Below are positions 6,452 to 12,807 of a stretch of 14,040 nucleotides of DNA, in pieces. The translations under genes were made by a program, and so were the position numbers. The stretch is from NCBI GenBank assembly GCA_902803695.1, contig CADCQX010000083.1, forward strand, positions 1 to 14,040. The letters are read 5' to 3'. This stretch comes from Oscillospiraceae bacterium (GTDB lineage Bacteria > Bacillota > Clostridia > Saccharofermentanales > Saccharofermentanaceae). The notes beneath the pieces were generated by a model that was not told the origin of the DNA, ran no database searches, and was given only the letters and a program-made list of their open reading frames with translations. The first letter of the stretch is position 1. Every line of letters starts with the position of its first letter.

Positions 6452-6479
6452 AAGGTCGTCTCGATTATGAGGCGGCCTT
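6452..6479. terminator. Hairpin terminator between LRR gene and kinase gene
   Basis: An 11-bp stem (6452-6462 with 6469-6479, two G-T wobbles) encloses GATTAT. The T-tract is short on the plus strand (TTTACTT). The hairpin touches the stop codon of the convergent kinase gene at 6479 and probably serves both genes. Confidence 0.65.
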
Positions 6480-7414
6480 TACTTGCATTTAAGCTTGACG
6501 ATGAAAGCCTTGGTATAACCAGGAATTTTGTGAGTCAGAGTGATGGATCCTCCGTGTCTTTCGATAACACGTTTTGTTATGGCGAGTCCCAGACCTGTTC
6601 CGCCGCCTGTGGTACGGGCGGAGTTCTCTGTAACGAATGGCTCGAAGATATCCATTCCCTGCGGGATCTCATTACCTGTATCGGCCAGCGTTATAACACA
6701 CTTATCACCTTCGCGTTCCACACGGATATAAAAAGTGATACCTGACGGATTGTGCTTATAGGTATTGATGACGAGATTTGAAAGTGCACGTGAGATATCG
6801 CGTTTGTCGGCATTTATCATAATAGGTGAATCAGGGATATGAACATCCACATCAATGCCGTGTTCTTCCAGATCGTTATAGTTATCTGCGATGATACCTC
6901 TCATCAGTTCAGCAACATCTATATCAGTCAGGCTTGGTTTGTATTCGGCCGTGCCAAGCTGGGAATACTCGAAGAGAAGATCCACCAGATCGTTCATGCG
7001 GGTACTCTTTTTGGAGATAATATCGTAGATCTCATTCTTTTCAGCTTCGGGGATCTTGTCGTCAGCTAGAGCCTTGGAGAAACCCTGAATGGAGGTCAGT
7101 GGAGTCTTAAGGTCGTGAGCGACAGCAGCGTACATCAGGTTATTCTCGCGAACCTGGCGTTCGCTCTCATTGCGGATCGCTTTTCGAACTATAAAGTAGA
7201 AAACGAAGCCGGCCAGGATGTAATTGGCGATATACAGGAAAAAGAATATCGGAACGACCGTGAACATCCTTGTGTCGCTTTGTGTAAAGAATGGTTCCAG
7301 CTTTTCTATAAGAAAGTCCAGAAGGCTGCTGATGCCAGCCGTTGCAGCCGTTATCACGAGGAAGGTGATGACGATCTTACGTCTTAATTTGCTCATTCCT
7401 GTCTTATTCTTCAT
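6479..7414 (-). CDS. Two-component sensor histidine kinase
   Basis: The 311-residue membrane kinase would phosphorylate the regulator encoded just upstream. Transmembrane helices lie at about 13-35 and 52-76, separated by only about 17 residues outside, so it has almost no sensor domain. It belongs to the small-sensor, intramembrane-sensing style often paired with ABC transporters. The HisKA H-box AVAHDLKTPLTSIQGF carries the phospho-accepting H100. The ATPase domain shows the N-box (SNLVINTYKHNP, N213/N217), the G1 box LADTGNEIP (D245), the F-box FEPF (257-260) and the G2 box GGGTGLGLAI (270-279). The start at 7414 overlaps the regulator by 11 bases (TATGAAGAATAA), implying coupled translation. 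An internal ATG at 7396 is possible but has a worse-placed binding site. It is the last gene of the transporter operon. Confidence 0.95.
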   Translation of the reverse strand: MKNKTGMSKLRRKIVITFLVITAATAGISSLLDFLIEKLEPFFTQSDTRMFTVVPIFFFLYIANYILAGFVFYFIVRKAIRNESERQVRENNLMYAAVAHDLKTPLTSIQGFSKALADDKIPEAEKNEIYDIISKKSTRMNDLVDLLFEYSQLGTAEYKPSLTDIDVAELMRGIIADNYNDLEEHGIDVDVHIPDSPIMINADKRDISRALSNLVINTYKHNPSGITFYIRVEREGDKCVITLADTGNEIPQGMDIFEPFVTENSARTTGGGTGLGLAITKRVIERHGGSITLTHKIPGYTKAFIVKLKCK

Positions 7415-8069
7415 ATCGGTATCCGAGTCCTCGTATTGTCTTTATATGGTTGTCACCGATCTTGTCACGGAGGCGGCTTATGATGACGCGAATCGCGTTG
7501 TCATCTACGGCATCGGAATCATACCAGGCATACTCGTAGATCTGATCCTTGGTGAAAACACGGCGCGGACTGTTCATGAGAAGTTCCAGTATCTTGAATT
7601 CATTCTTGGTAAGTTCAATGGTCGCACCGTTTTTGCAGACTGTACACTCGGCAAGGTTCAGTGTCACATCTCCCACCGTTATAGTCTCGACTTTGGTAAC
7701 TTTCTCAGATGCGGAAAGGCGCCTTAACTGCGCCCTTACCTTTGCCTGAACCTCCAGAGGTTCGAACGGCTTTGTTATGTAATCGTCGGCTCCGATATCC
7801 ATGCCTACGATCCTGTCTGAGAGGGTAACCTTCGCGGATATGATGATGACCGGAATGTAGTTACTCCTCTCTCGGATCTTGGTTATCAACTGATAGCCGT
7901 CGATCTTCGGCATCATGATGTCCACGATTGCCAGATCGACCGGTTCGGAGTTGAGAATGGCGAGGGCCTGCTGGCCGTCGTTTGCCTCCAGAACGTTATA
8001 GTCGTTCAGGTAGACTTTGAGAAGTCGGATGATCTCTTTTTCGTCGTCTGCTATGAGAATGTTCGGCAT
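7404..8069 (-). CDS. OmpR/PhoB-family response regulator
   Basis: The 221-residue protein has an N-terminal receiver domain (about 3-112) with the acidic pair D8-D9, phospho-acceptor D50 (AIVDIMMPKIDG), S78 and K100 (DYITKPFEP). The C-terminal winged-helix DNA-binding domain (about 128-220) shows LTKNEFKILELLMNSPRRVFTKDQIYEYAW, broken here as LTKNEFKILELL and PRRVFTKDQIYEYAW, and ends AIRVIISRLRDKIG...IRGLGYRYE. When phosphorylated by the partner kinase it should bind direct repeats. The most likely site is the tandem repeat ahead of the ABC ATPase gene (9809-9830). It resembles VanR-type regulators in length and layout. The gene lies 36 bases after the permease stop, and a TATAAT sits in that gap. 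The start at 8069 is preceded by GCGAGG. Confidence 0.95.
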   Translation of the reverse strand: MPNILIADDEKEIIRLLKVYLNDYNVLEANDGQQALAILNSEPVDLAIVDIMMPKIDGYQLITKIRERSNYIPVIIISAKVTLSDRIVGMDIGADDYITKPFEPLEVQAKVRAQLRRLSASEKVTKVETITVGDVTLNLAECTVCKNGATIELTKNEFKILELLMNSPRRVFTKDQIYEYAWYDSDAVDDNAIRVIISRLRDKIGDNHIKTIRGLGYRYEE

Positions 8070-8099
8070 GTTTGGACCTCGCTTTTTCTGAATAGGTTC

Positions 8100-8105
8100 A
8101 TTATA
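8100..8105 (-). promoter_or_regulatory. Possible internal promoter for the two-component genes
   Basis: The minus strand reads TATAAT immediately after the TAG stop of the permease gene, about 30 bases before the regulator start. The -35 candidate TTCGAA at 17-base spacing is weak. It would allow basal expression of the regulator and kinase without the transporter. Confidence 0.35.
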
Positions 8106-8837
8106 CTACTTCAATTCTTCTTTTCGAAAATGCATGAAGGATGCAGCCATGATAAGAATGATAAATGCAGCTGAGATACCGCCTGCGATCGCAAAAGTCT
8201 TTGCACAAGGAGCACCCAGTGATGTCATATACTGACCGAGAGGTGAGTACTCGAGGATCTTCTGGCCCCACTCCTTGAATGACAGGAACTGAGTTCCGAC
8301 CATAATGCCGAGCATTGTGATCATGTTGATGATGATAGCGAAACCTGACTTCTTCATGAGCATTGAGATGAGGAAACAGATTGAGAAGAGGGAGATCTCA
8401 GAGATCAGGAAAAAGAGACTTGCAAGAACCACATCGATCATGAAAGATCCGCCTTCCACTGCCGTGCCGAATCTGATAAATCCGATAATCGAAGGGATAA
8501 TTGTTGCTGTTACGAAGTAGATACAGATAGTCATTACATATGAGATGTACTTAGCACCGAGAACCTTCGCTCTGCTGTTTCCTGCCATGATAGCTGCCTG
8601 GATCTTACGGTCTTCGAGTGCACCTGTTATGTGAAGGCCTGCGAAGATTCCGATAAGGAGCATCGAAGTTGATACAAAGTCGTTACAGTTTCCCATGAAC
8701 ATATCGTAGCCTGTTACGCCGCCTTTTATGTAATCCACGATGTGAAATACGTTGCACAGGATGAGAATGGCGATACCTATGCTCCAGAATGATTTTGATT
8801 TAAGTGTTTGCTTTATTTCCCATTTGATAAGATCCAT
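8106..8837 (-). CDS. ABC-2 type transporter permease
   Basis: The 243-residue protein has about six hydrophobic segments (near 16-36, 55-72, 97-120, 132-158, 163-185 and 215-236). It starts with a charged MDLIKWEIKQTLKSKSFW, the usual N-terminus of ABC-2/BcrB or lantibiotic-immunity (LanE/LanG) permeases. It should form the membrane channel of an exporter or of a target-clearing transporter driven by the ATPase encoded 2 bases upstream. GALEDRKIQAAIMAGNSRAKVLGAKY, seen in two parts (GALEDRKIQAAIMAGN and SRAKVLGAKY), is the cytoplasmic coupling loop typical of this family. Only one permease gene is present, so the transporter is likely a homodimer in both parts. The substrate is unknown. Antimicrobial peptides are the usual guess when a two-component system is attached. 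Confidence 0.9.
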   Translation of the reverse strand: MDLIKWEIKQTLKSKSFWSIGIAILILCNVFHIVDYIKGGVTGYDMFMGNCNDFVSTSMLLIGIFAGLHITGALEDRKIQAAIMAGNSRAKVLGAKYISYVMTICIYFVTATIIPSIIGFIRFGTAVEGGSFMIDVVLASLFFLISEISLFSICFLISMLMKKSGFAIIINMITMLGIMVGTQFLSFKEWGQKILEYSPLGQYMTSLGAPCAKTFAIAGGISAAFIILIMAASFMHFRKEELK

Positions 8838-8839
8838 TG

Positions 8840-9742
8840 TTAGTTCCTCCCGAGTAATTCAATATAGTGATCTTCCAGTGATTTTTCGTATCTTGTTATC
8901 TGTGTAAGGAAGATCCTGGCGTCGAATAAGATCCTTGCTACTTTGCTCTGTTCTACGTTGTCGTGGACTTTGATGAGACTGCCGTCATATTCCAGATCCG
9001 TAAGACCGTTATCGTCCAGGACTGCCATTGCTTTCTTGGAGTCCTCGGCCTCGATGATGATATAGGAGGAGCATTTCATATCCAGATCCTCCTTCGAGAT
9101 CTCCTCGATGATCTTTCCGTGAGAGATGATGACGTAGTCTGTTACTAACTGATAAAGCTCTGCCAGGATGTGACTCGATACAACTATCGTTATGCCGTCT
9201 TCTTCGTTAAGTGATTTGAGAAGTTCTCTTACTGCTATCATTCCCATGGGATCCAGACCGTTTACCGGTTCATCCAGTATGAGAAGTTCCGGATCGTTTA
9301 TGAGTGCTATGGCGATGCCGAGTCTCTGTTTCATTCCCAGTGAGAAATCTTTTACTTTCTTCTTGCCGACGTCACCAAGACCTACACGTTTAAGAAGTTT
9401 TTCAATCTTTGCTTCGTCCTTGTGACCGTATAGCAGCATCTGCATTCTAAGATTCTCTGCTGCCGTATCGCTCATTGAGAGGATCGGACTTTCAACCAGG
9501 TAACCTATCTTCCTTCGGCCCATCTGTATTCCTTCGCTTGTGGAGGAACCGAACAGTTCGATGTTTCCTTTCTCTACTTCGCTTAATCCGGTGATCGCTC
9601 TGATGGTGGTTGTTTTGCCTGCTCCGTTCTCACCGATGAATCCGTAGATCTTGCCGCGCTTGATAGTGAAGTTTACATTATCGAGAGCGGTCTTTGTCCC
9701 GTATCTCTTGGTGAGATCCTTTACTTTGAGAATAGTGTCCAT
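8840..9742 (-). CDS. ABC transporter ATP-binding protein (BcrA/LanF type)
   Basis: The 300-residue ATPase has a Walker A motif GENGAGKTT (37-45), ABC signature SLGMKQR (134-140), Walker B LLILDEP (153-159), D-loop GLDP (162-165) and switch His191 (SSHIL). In the Q-loop position it has YLVESP with Glu84 instead of Gln. This E-loop is described for lantibiotic self-immunity ATPases and supports placement with the LanF/BcrA group. The C-terminal third (about 215-300) is a regulatory extension common in this subfamily. It would power export or removal of a hydrophobic compound through the adjacent permease. AAGGAG lies 8 bases before the ATG at 9742. It is the first gene of a four-gene operon (ATPase, permease, regulator, kinase). 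Confidence 0.95.
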   Translation of the reverse strand: MDTILKVKDLTKRYGTKTALDNVNFTIKRGKIYGFIGENGAGKTTTIRAITGLSEVEKGNIELFGSSTSEGIQMGRRKIGYLVESPILSMSDTAAENLRMQMLLYGHKDEAKIEKLLKRVGLGDVGKKKVKDFSLGMKQRLGIAIALINDPELLILDEPVNGLDPMGMIAVRELLKSLNEEDGITIVVSSHILAELYQLVTDYVIISHGKIIEEISKEDLDMKCSSYIIIEAEDSKKAMAVLDDNGLTDLEYDGSLIKVHDNVEQSKVARILFDARIFLTQITRYEKSLEDHYIELLGRN

Positions 9743-9790
9743 TTGTGTTTCTCCTTTTCGTTTGATGATTGATGTGATGATAAAGGAGCA

Positions 9791-9796
9791 GTATTA
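9791..9796 (-). promoter_or_regulatory. Candidate -10 of the ABC/two-component operon
   Basis: The minus strand reads TAATAC. At 17-base spacing the -35 position would be TTAATG (9814-9819), a poor -35 that coincides with the tandem direct repeat. This is the layout expected for activation by an OmpR-family regulator. The predicted start is near 9784. Confidence 0.4.
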
Positions 9797-9808
9797 ACAC
9801 CAAACACG

Positions 9809-9830
9809 CTAAACATTAACTGAACATTAA
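9809..9830. promoter_or_regulatory. Tandem 11-bp direct repeat, likely response-regulator operator
   Basis: CTAAACATTAA (9809-9819) is followed directly by CTGAACATTAA (9820-9830), ten of eleven bases identical. On the other strand the units read TTAATGTTtag and TTAATGTTcag. An 11-bp period places two regulator monomers on the same DNA face, the binding mode known for OmpR/PhoB-family regulators. The repeat sits 67-88 bases upstream of the ATPase start, overlapping the -35 position. The link to the regulator at 7404-8069 is inference. Confidence 0.65.
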
Positions 9831-9858
9831 AATGCAGATCTTTTTCGATCAGTTGTTT

Positions 9859-9867
9859 TGATATAAT
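9859..9867 (+). promoter_or_regulatory. Promoter of the acetyltransferase genes (extended -10)
   Basis: TGATATAAT is a perfect extended -10, identical to that of the fumarase operon. It lies 24 bases before the ATG at 9892, so transcription would begin near 9874. The -35 region is T-rich and weak (TCTTTT). Confidence 0.7.
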
Positions 9868-9891
9868 GAACGGGTAAATAGGGAGGCTTAT

Positions 9892-10458
9892 ATGAAACAT
9901 TGCGGAACCATACAGTTAGAGACAGAAAGACTTATATTAAGACAGTTCGTTGAATCGGATGCTGAGGCTATGTTCAATAACTGGGCAAGTGACCCGGAGG
10001 TTACTAAATTTCTTACCTGGCCGACACATAAGAACATAGATGTTACTAAATATGTGCTTTCGACCTGGATCCCTCTATATGACAAGAAAGATTATTACCA
10101 TTGGACGATCATCCTCAAGGACAACGGTGATGAACCTGTCGGCACGATCCACGGTCAGGTTAATGAAGACACCGAATCAATAATGATCGGATACTGCCTC
10201 GGAAGAAAATGGTGGCATCAGGGCATCATGTCGGAGGCAATGGCTGCTCTTATAAAGTTCTTTTTCGAAAAAGTTGAGGCAAACAGGATCTGCAGTTATC
10301 ACGATCCTTTAAATCCGCATTCCGGAATGGTCATGAAAAAGTGCGGGCTTAAATTTGACGGCACTCTCCGCAAGTCCGACAGGAACAACACAGGCATCTG
10401 CGATGCCAGCTGGTATTCTCTTCTGAGAGAAGAATATCTTCAAAATGAGAGGACTTAA
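9892..10458 (+). CDS. GNAT N-acetyltransferase, RimJ/RimL type
   Basis: The 188-residue enzyme transfers an acetyl group from acetyl-CoA to an amine. It starts with IQLETERLILRQFVESDAEAMF, given here as LETERLILRQF and ESDAEAMF, the classic opening of the RimJ/RimL/Acetyltransf_3 family. The acetyl-CoA loop is GRKWWHQGIMSEAM (104-117), followed by the family's VEANRICSYHDPLNPHSGMVMKK as VEANRICS and NPHSGMVMKKCG (141-152), where Asn and Ser commonly contact CoA. The length is typical. GGGAGG lies 5 bases before the ATG. Substrates of this family range from ribosomal protein N-termini to antibiotics and cannot be read from sequence. The gene is divergent from the ABC operon and overlaps or abuts a second acetyltransferase gene. 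Confidence 0.92.
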   Translation: MKHCGTIQLETERLILRQFVESDAEAMFNNWASDPEVTKFLTWPTHKNIDVTKYVLSTWIPLYDKKDYYHWTIILKDNGDEPVGTIHGQVNEDTESIMIGYCLGRKWWHQGIMSEAMAALIKFFFEKVEANRICSYHDPLNPHSGMVMKKCGLKFDGTLRKSDRNNTGICDASWYSLLREEYLQNERT

Positions 10459-10936
10459 GAAATTGGATAGTTCAACTCGTGTATATCTTTGCGAAAACGG
10501 TGCGTGCCTTCTGAATGGAGATGCTTACAGAATCTATGCGCCGTGCATGTATCAACCCTCTTTCGAGAAATATAAAGAGAAGATGGAGGGTTATATAACC
10601 GATTCTTCTGTGAAGATATTTGTGTGCGAATATCACGGAGACCATGTCGGATTTCTTGTTCTTAAGGATGATGAGATACTCGGAATAGCCGTGGATGAAA
10701 ACTGCCGAAAACTCGGCCTCGGAAAACTGATGATAAACGAAGCGATGAGATCATTGGATCTTAAATGCGTAAGAGCACAGACGGACGATGATGCAGTAGA
10801 TTTTTACAGGAGATGCGGATTCAAGATCGAAAGACGCGAGGTCGATTATCCTGATGGCGTTGCGGTCCGTTATGATTGCTTTCTGGGGAAAGAAAGTTTA
10901 GAAAAAACTAACTTTAGTTTTGCAATTAACCCATAA
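10445..10936 (+). CDS. GNAT N-acetyltransferase
   Basis: The 163-residue protein has an Acetyltransf_1 type core: strand FLVLKDDEILGIAVDEN (about 70-86, split as FLVLKDDE and ILGIAVDEN), then the acetyl-CoA loop RKLGLGKLMINEAM (88-101) matching R/QxxGxG/A. The closing DDDAVDFYRRCGFKIERRE motif is seen as AVDFYRRCGF (117-126), in which the Tyr usually acts as general acid. The first 55 residues are poorly conserved. The ATG at 10445 overlaps the preceding gene by 14 bases and has a poor ribosome binding site. A TTG at 10463, with GAGAGGA 9 bases upstream and only 4 bases after the preceding stop, is a reasonable alternative start that removes six residues. It is co-transcribed with the first acetyltransferase. 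The substrate is unknown. Confidence 0.87.
   Translation: MRGLKKLDSSTRVYLCENGACLLNGDAYRIYAPCMYQPSFEKYKEKMEGYITDSSVKIFVCEYHGDHVGFLVLKDDEILGIAVDENCRKLGLGKLMINEAMRSLDLKCVRAQTDDDAVDFYRRCGFKIERREVDYPDGVAVRYDCFLGKESLEKTNFSFAINP
10904..10922 (+). terminator. Weak AT-rich hairpin at the end of the acetyltransferase gene
   Basis: AAAACTA (10904-10910) pairs with TAGTTTT (10915-10921) around ACTT. The stem is AT-rich and lies inside the last codons of the coding region, so it is a weak terminator at best. No better one is visible before the next gene. Confidence 0.25.
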
Positions 10937-11011
10937 TTATTTCCTTAAAAGTCCCATTTTTGGAAGTCTGAGTATGGCAGAATCATTCAAAAAAGAAGGG
11001 ATGCCATTATC

Positions 11012-11845
11012 ATGATATATCTTCAAAGCTTCAGGTTGAGTTCTAGGAAGAGTACCTGCCCGAATATATATCCGTACAATGTTTTTCGAGGAAAGGAAGG
11101 CATAGTATTATTCTTCGACCCGATGACGATATTATACGGAAACAACGGCTCAGGCAAATCGACGCTGCTCAATCAGATCGCCAACAAACTCTCTATTGAA
11201 GGCAAAGAACTTGCTACACCCAATACTCTCGGAACCGTGGATTACTGCGGAAGGTATCTTGGTGAGTGTTCCTTCGGCCTGGGCGAAGATGAGTTCGGGA
11301 GGACGCTGAAGTCCATTCCGAAGGACAGCCGGTATATCAAGAGTGAGGACATTCTCTACGAGATAAAGAAGATCCAGCAGCGCGAAGTCCTGAGAGAGAG
11401 TATCGCCTATGACAGAGCCGTAAGTGAAGGAGTAGGTGAACAGATCGGCATGGATTTTCTCAAGTCCAAAGAGGGGCGCAGACTTCAAAGTGACATAGAG
11501 TTCCGTCAGGAAAAATATTCCAACGGAGAGACGTCGCTTCAAATTTTCAATGACCTGCTCAAGCCAAATAATCTCTATCTTCTTGATGAGCCTGAAGTAT
11601 CTTTGTCACCTTCCAATCAGGTGCTTCTTGCAGAGAAACTTAATGAGATGACCAGACTTCTCGGATGCCAGTTTATCATCGCGACTCATTCGCCGTTTAT
11701 GCTCGGAACGCTTAATGCAAAGATCTATGATCTTGATTCAAGAGACTATAAAGAAGCGTCATGGACTGAACTTGATAACGTGAGATATTTCTACGATTTT
11801 TTCAAGGAACACGACAAGGAATTTAATGAGGATCTGAAATCTTGA
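11012..11845 (+). CDS. AAA/ABC-like ATPase (SMC-type fold), orphan
   Basis: The 277-residue cytoplasmic ATPase has a Walker A motif GNNGSGKST (43-51), an ABC-type signature YSNGETSL (169-176), a Walker B motif LYLLDEPEVSLSP (188-200) and a switch His in ATHSPF (224-229). It lacks membrane helices and there is no permease nearby, so it is not a normal transporter subunit. It belongs with the predicted ATPases of the RecF/SMC/OLD-like group (COG3910 style). Relatives act in DNA repair, anti-phage defence or RNA/tRNA processing, but this one lacks an attached nuclease or Toprim domain. The region between Walker A and the signature is short (about 120 residues), without an obvious long coiled coil. 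AAGGG lies 11 bases before the ATG, a rather long spacing. The biological role is unknown. Confidence 0.88.
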   Translation: MIYLQSFRLSSRKSTCPNIYPYNVFRGKEGIVLFFDPMTILYGNNGSGKSTLLNQIANKLSIEGKELATPNTLGTVDYCGRYLGECSFGLGEDEFGRTLKSIPKDSRYIKSEDILYEIKKIQQREVLRESIAYDRAVSEGVGEQIGMDFLKSKEGRRLQSDIEFRQEKYSNGETSLQIFNDLLKPNNLYLLDEPEVSLSPSNQVLLAEKLNEMTRLLGCQFIIATHSPFMLGTLNAKIYDLDSRDYKEASWTELDNVRYFYDFFKEHDKEFNEDLKS

Positions 11846-11910
11846 CTCCTGCTGAATTGTGTTGGAAATAAATCAAATATCTTTTCGTGGAAAAGGTGTA
11901 TTCCCTAAGG

Positions 11911-11927
11911 TTATAATCGGATTATAA
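11911..11927. promoter_or_regulatory. 17-bp perfect palindrome overlapping a -10 (operator candidate)
   Basis: TTATAATC and GATTATAA flank a single G. The left arm contains TATAAT (11912-11917), the best -10 for the flavoprotein gene at 11973, so a dimeric regulator bound here would block polymerase. No convincing -35 is seen. The regulator is unidentified. Confidence 0.5.
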
Positions 11928-11928
11928 G

Positions 11929-11945
11929 TGACATATATATTGTCA
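11929..11945. promoter_or_regulatory. Second 17-bp inverted repeat (operator candidate)
   Basis: TGACA (11929-11933) and TGTCA (11941-11945) flank TATATAT. The repeat starts one base after the first palindrome, its centre 18 bases away. It lies in the predicted start-site region, 14 bases before AGGAGG. It could be a separate operator or a small leader hairpin. Confidence 0.45.
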
Positions 11946-11972
11946 GATCAAGACCATTAGGAGGAAGAGATA

Positions 11973-12653
11973 ATGAAAGTATTAGTATTGAACGGAAGTC
12001 CTAAAAAGCAGAGTGACACATTCAGATTGACGGACGCGTTTCTTAAGGGATTGAACCGCAACAATGAACATGAGATAAACATCATCAATGTCATTGATAA
12101 GAATATCTCTCCTTGCCGCGGATGTTTCGGATGCTGGCAGAAATTGGATGGTCACTGTGTTATGAATGACGATCAAAACGAGATACTCGATCAATACCGT
12201 GAAGCAGATCTTATCATCTGGAGTTATCCTTTGTACTGTTATGGAATGCCGTCACATCTTAAGGCAGTTCTCGATCGTACCATCCCTCTTGTTAAGATGG
12301 ATATGGAGCAGCACGCTGACGGAACCGTAAGTCACGTTGCACTCGTTGACTTTTCTAAGATCCATACTCTCGTTATCTGCGGCTGCGGATTCCCTGATTG
12401 GGAAGGAAACTTCGATGCGATGAAGATCTCCAGTAAGAACTGCTTCGGTAATCTTGATATGGTATGCGTTCCGGAAACACCTATGCTCAATATTCCTGCA
12501 GCTGCTGTTGTTGCTGATCCTCTGCTCGCGAAGTTTGAGAAAGCAGGTGAGGAGTACGAAGCTAATATGACTTTGTCTCCTGAGACGATCGCTGAACTAG
12601 AAAGACCAATGATCTCGGCTGAGGATTATATCCGTAACGTTAACGGAATGTGA
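11973..12653 (+). CDS. NAD(P)H-dependent FMN reductase / iron-sulfur flavoprotein-like
   Basis: The 226-residue flavodoxin-fold protein starts MKVLVLNGSPKKQSDTFRL, whose NGSP loop (7-10) plus following Ser/Thr bind the FMN phosphate. WSYPLYCYGMPSHLKAVLDR (83-102) is the usual flavin-ring and dimer segment of this family. Between them lie C48, C51, C54 and C62, spaced CX2CX2CX7C (PCRGCFGCW). That matches the compact cysteine motif of archaeal and clostridial iron-sulfur flavoproteins (Isf), which carry a 4Fe-4S cluster beside FMN. Several plain FMN reductases also have part of this motif, so the cluster is likely but unproven. The C-terminal part (after about 155) is longer than in minimal flavodoxins. 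AGGAGG precedes the ATG. Two palindromes upstream suggest regulated expression. The role is probably electron transfer or detoxification of oxidants, by family inference. Confidence 0.9.
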   Translation: MKVLVLNGSPKKQSDTFRLTDAFLKGLNRNNEHEINIINVIDKNISPCRGCFGCWQKLDGHCVMNDDQNEILDQYREADLIIWSYPLYCYGMPSHLKAVLDRTIPLVKMDMEQHADGTVSHVALVDFSKIHTLVICGCGFPDWEGNFDAMKISSKNCFGNLDMVCVPETPMLNIPAAAVVADPLLAKFEKAGEEYEANMTLSPETIAELERPMISAEDYIRNVNGM

Positions 12654-12658
12654 TGGGT

Positions 12659-12689
12659 AGGCAACAGCGGATTGCTTGTTTTCCTTTTT
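12659..12689 (+). terminator. Weak intrinsic terminator
   Basis: AGGCAA (12659-12664) pairs with TTGCTT (12672-12677), with one G-T wobble and loop CAGCGGA. GTTTTCCTTTTT follows. The stem is short, but the position 6 bases after the flavoprotein stop and the T-rich tail fit a terminator. Confidence 0.4.
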
Positions 12690-12807
12690 CGAGAAGGACA
12701 TTTCCTGCAGACAGATAAGAAAAGAATAAGCATTTAATAAATTATTGTTGAGAATGATCGCTTGAGATGTTAAGTTACTAGTGTAATGAAATTTCGGGAG
12801 GATCTAT

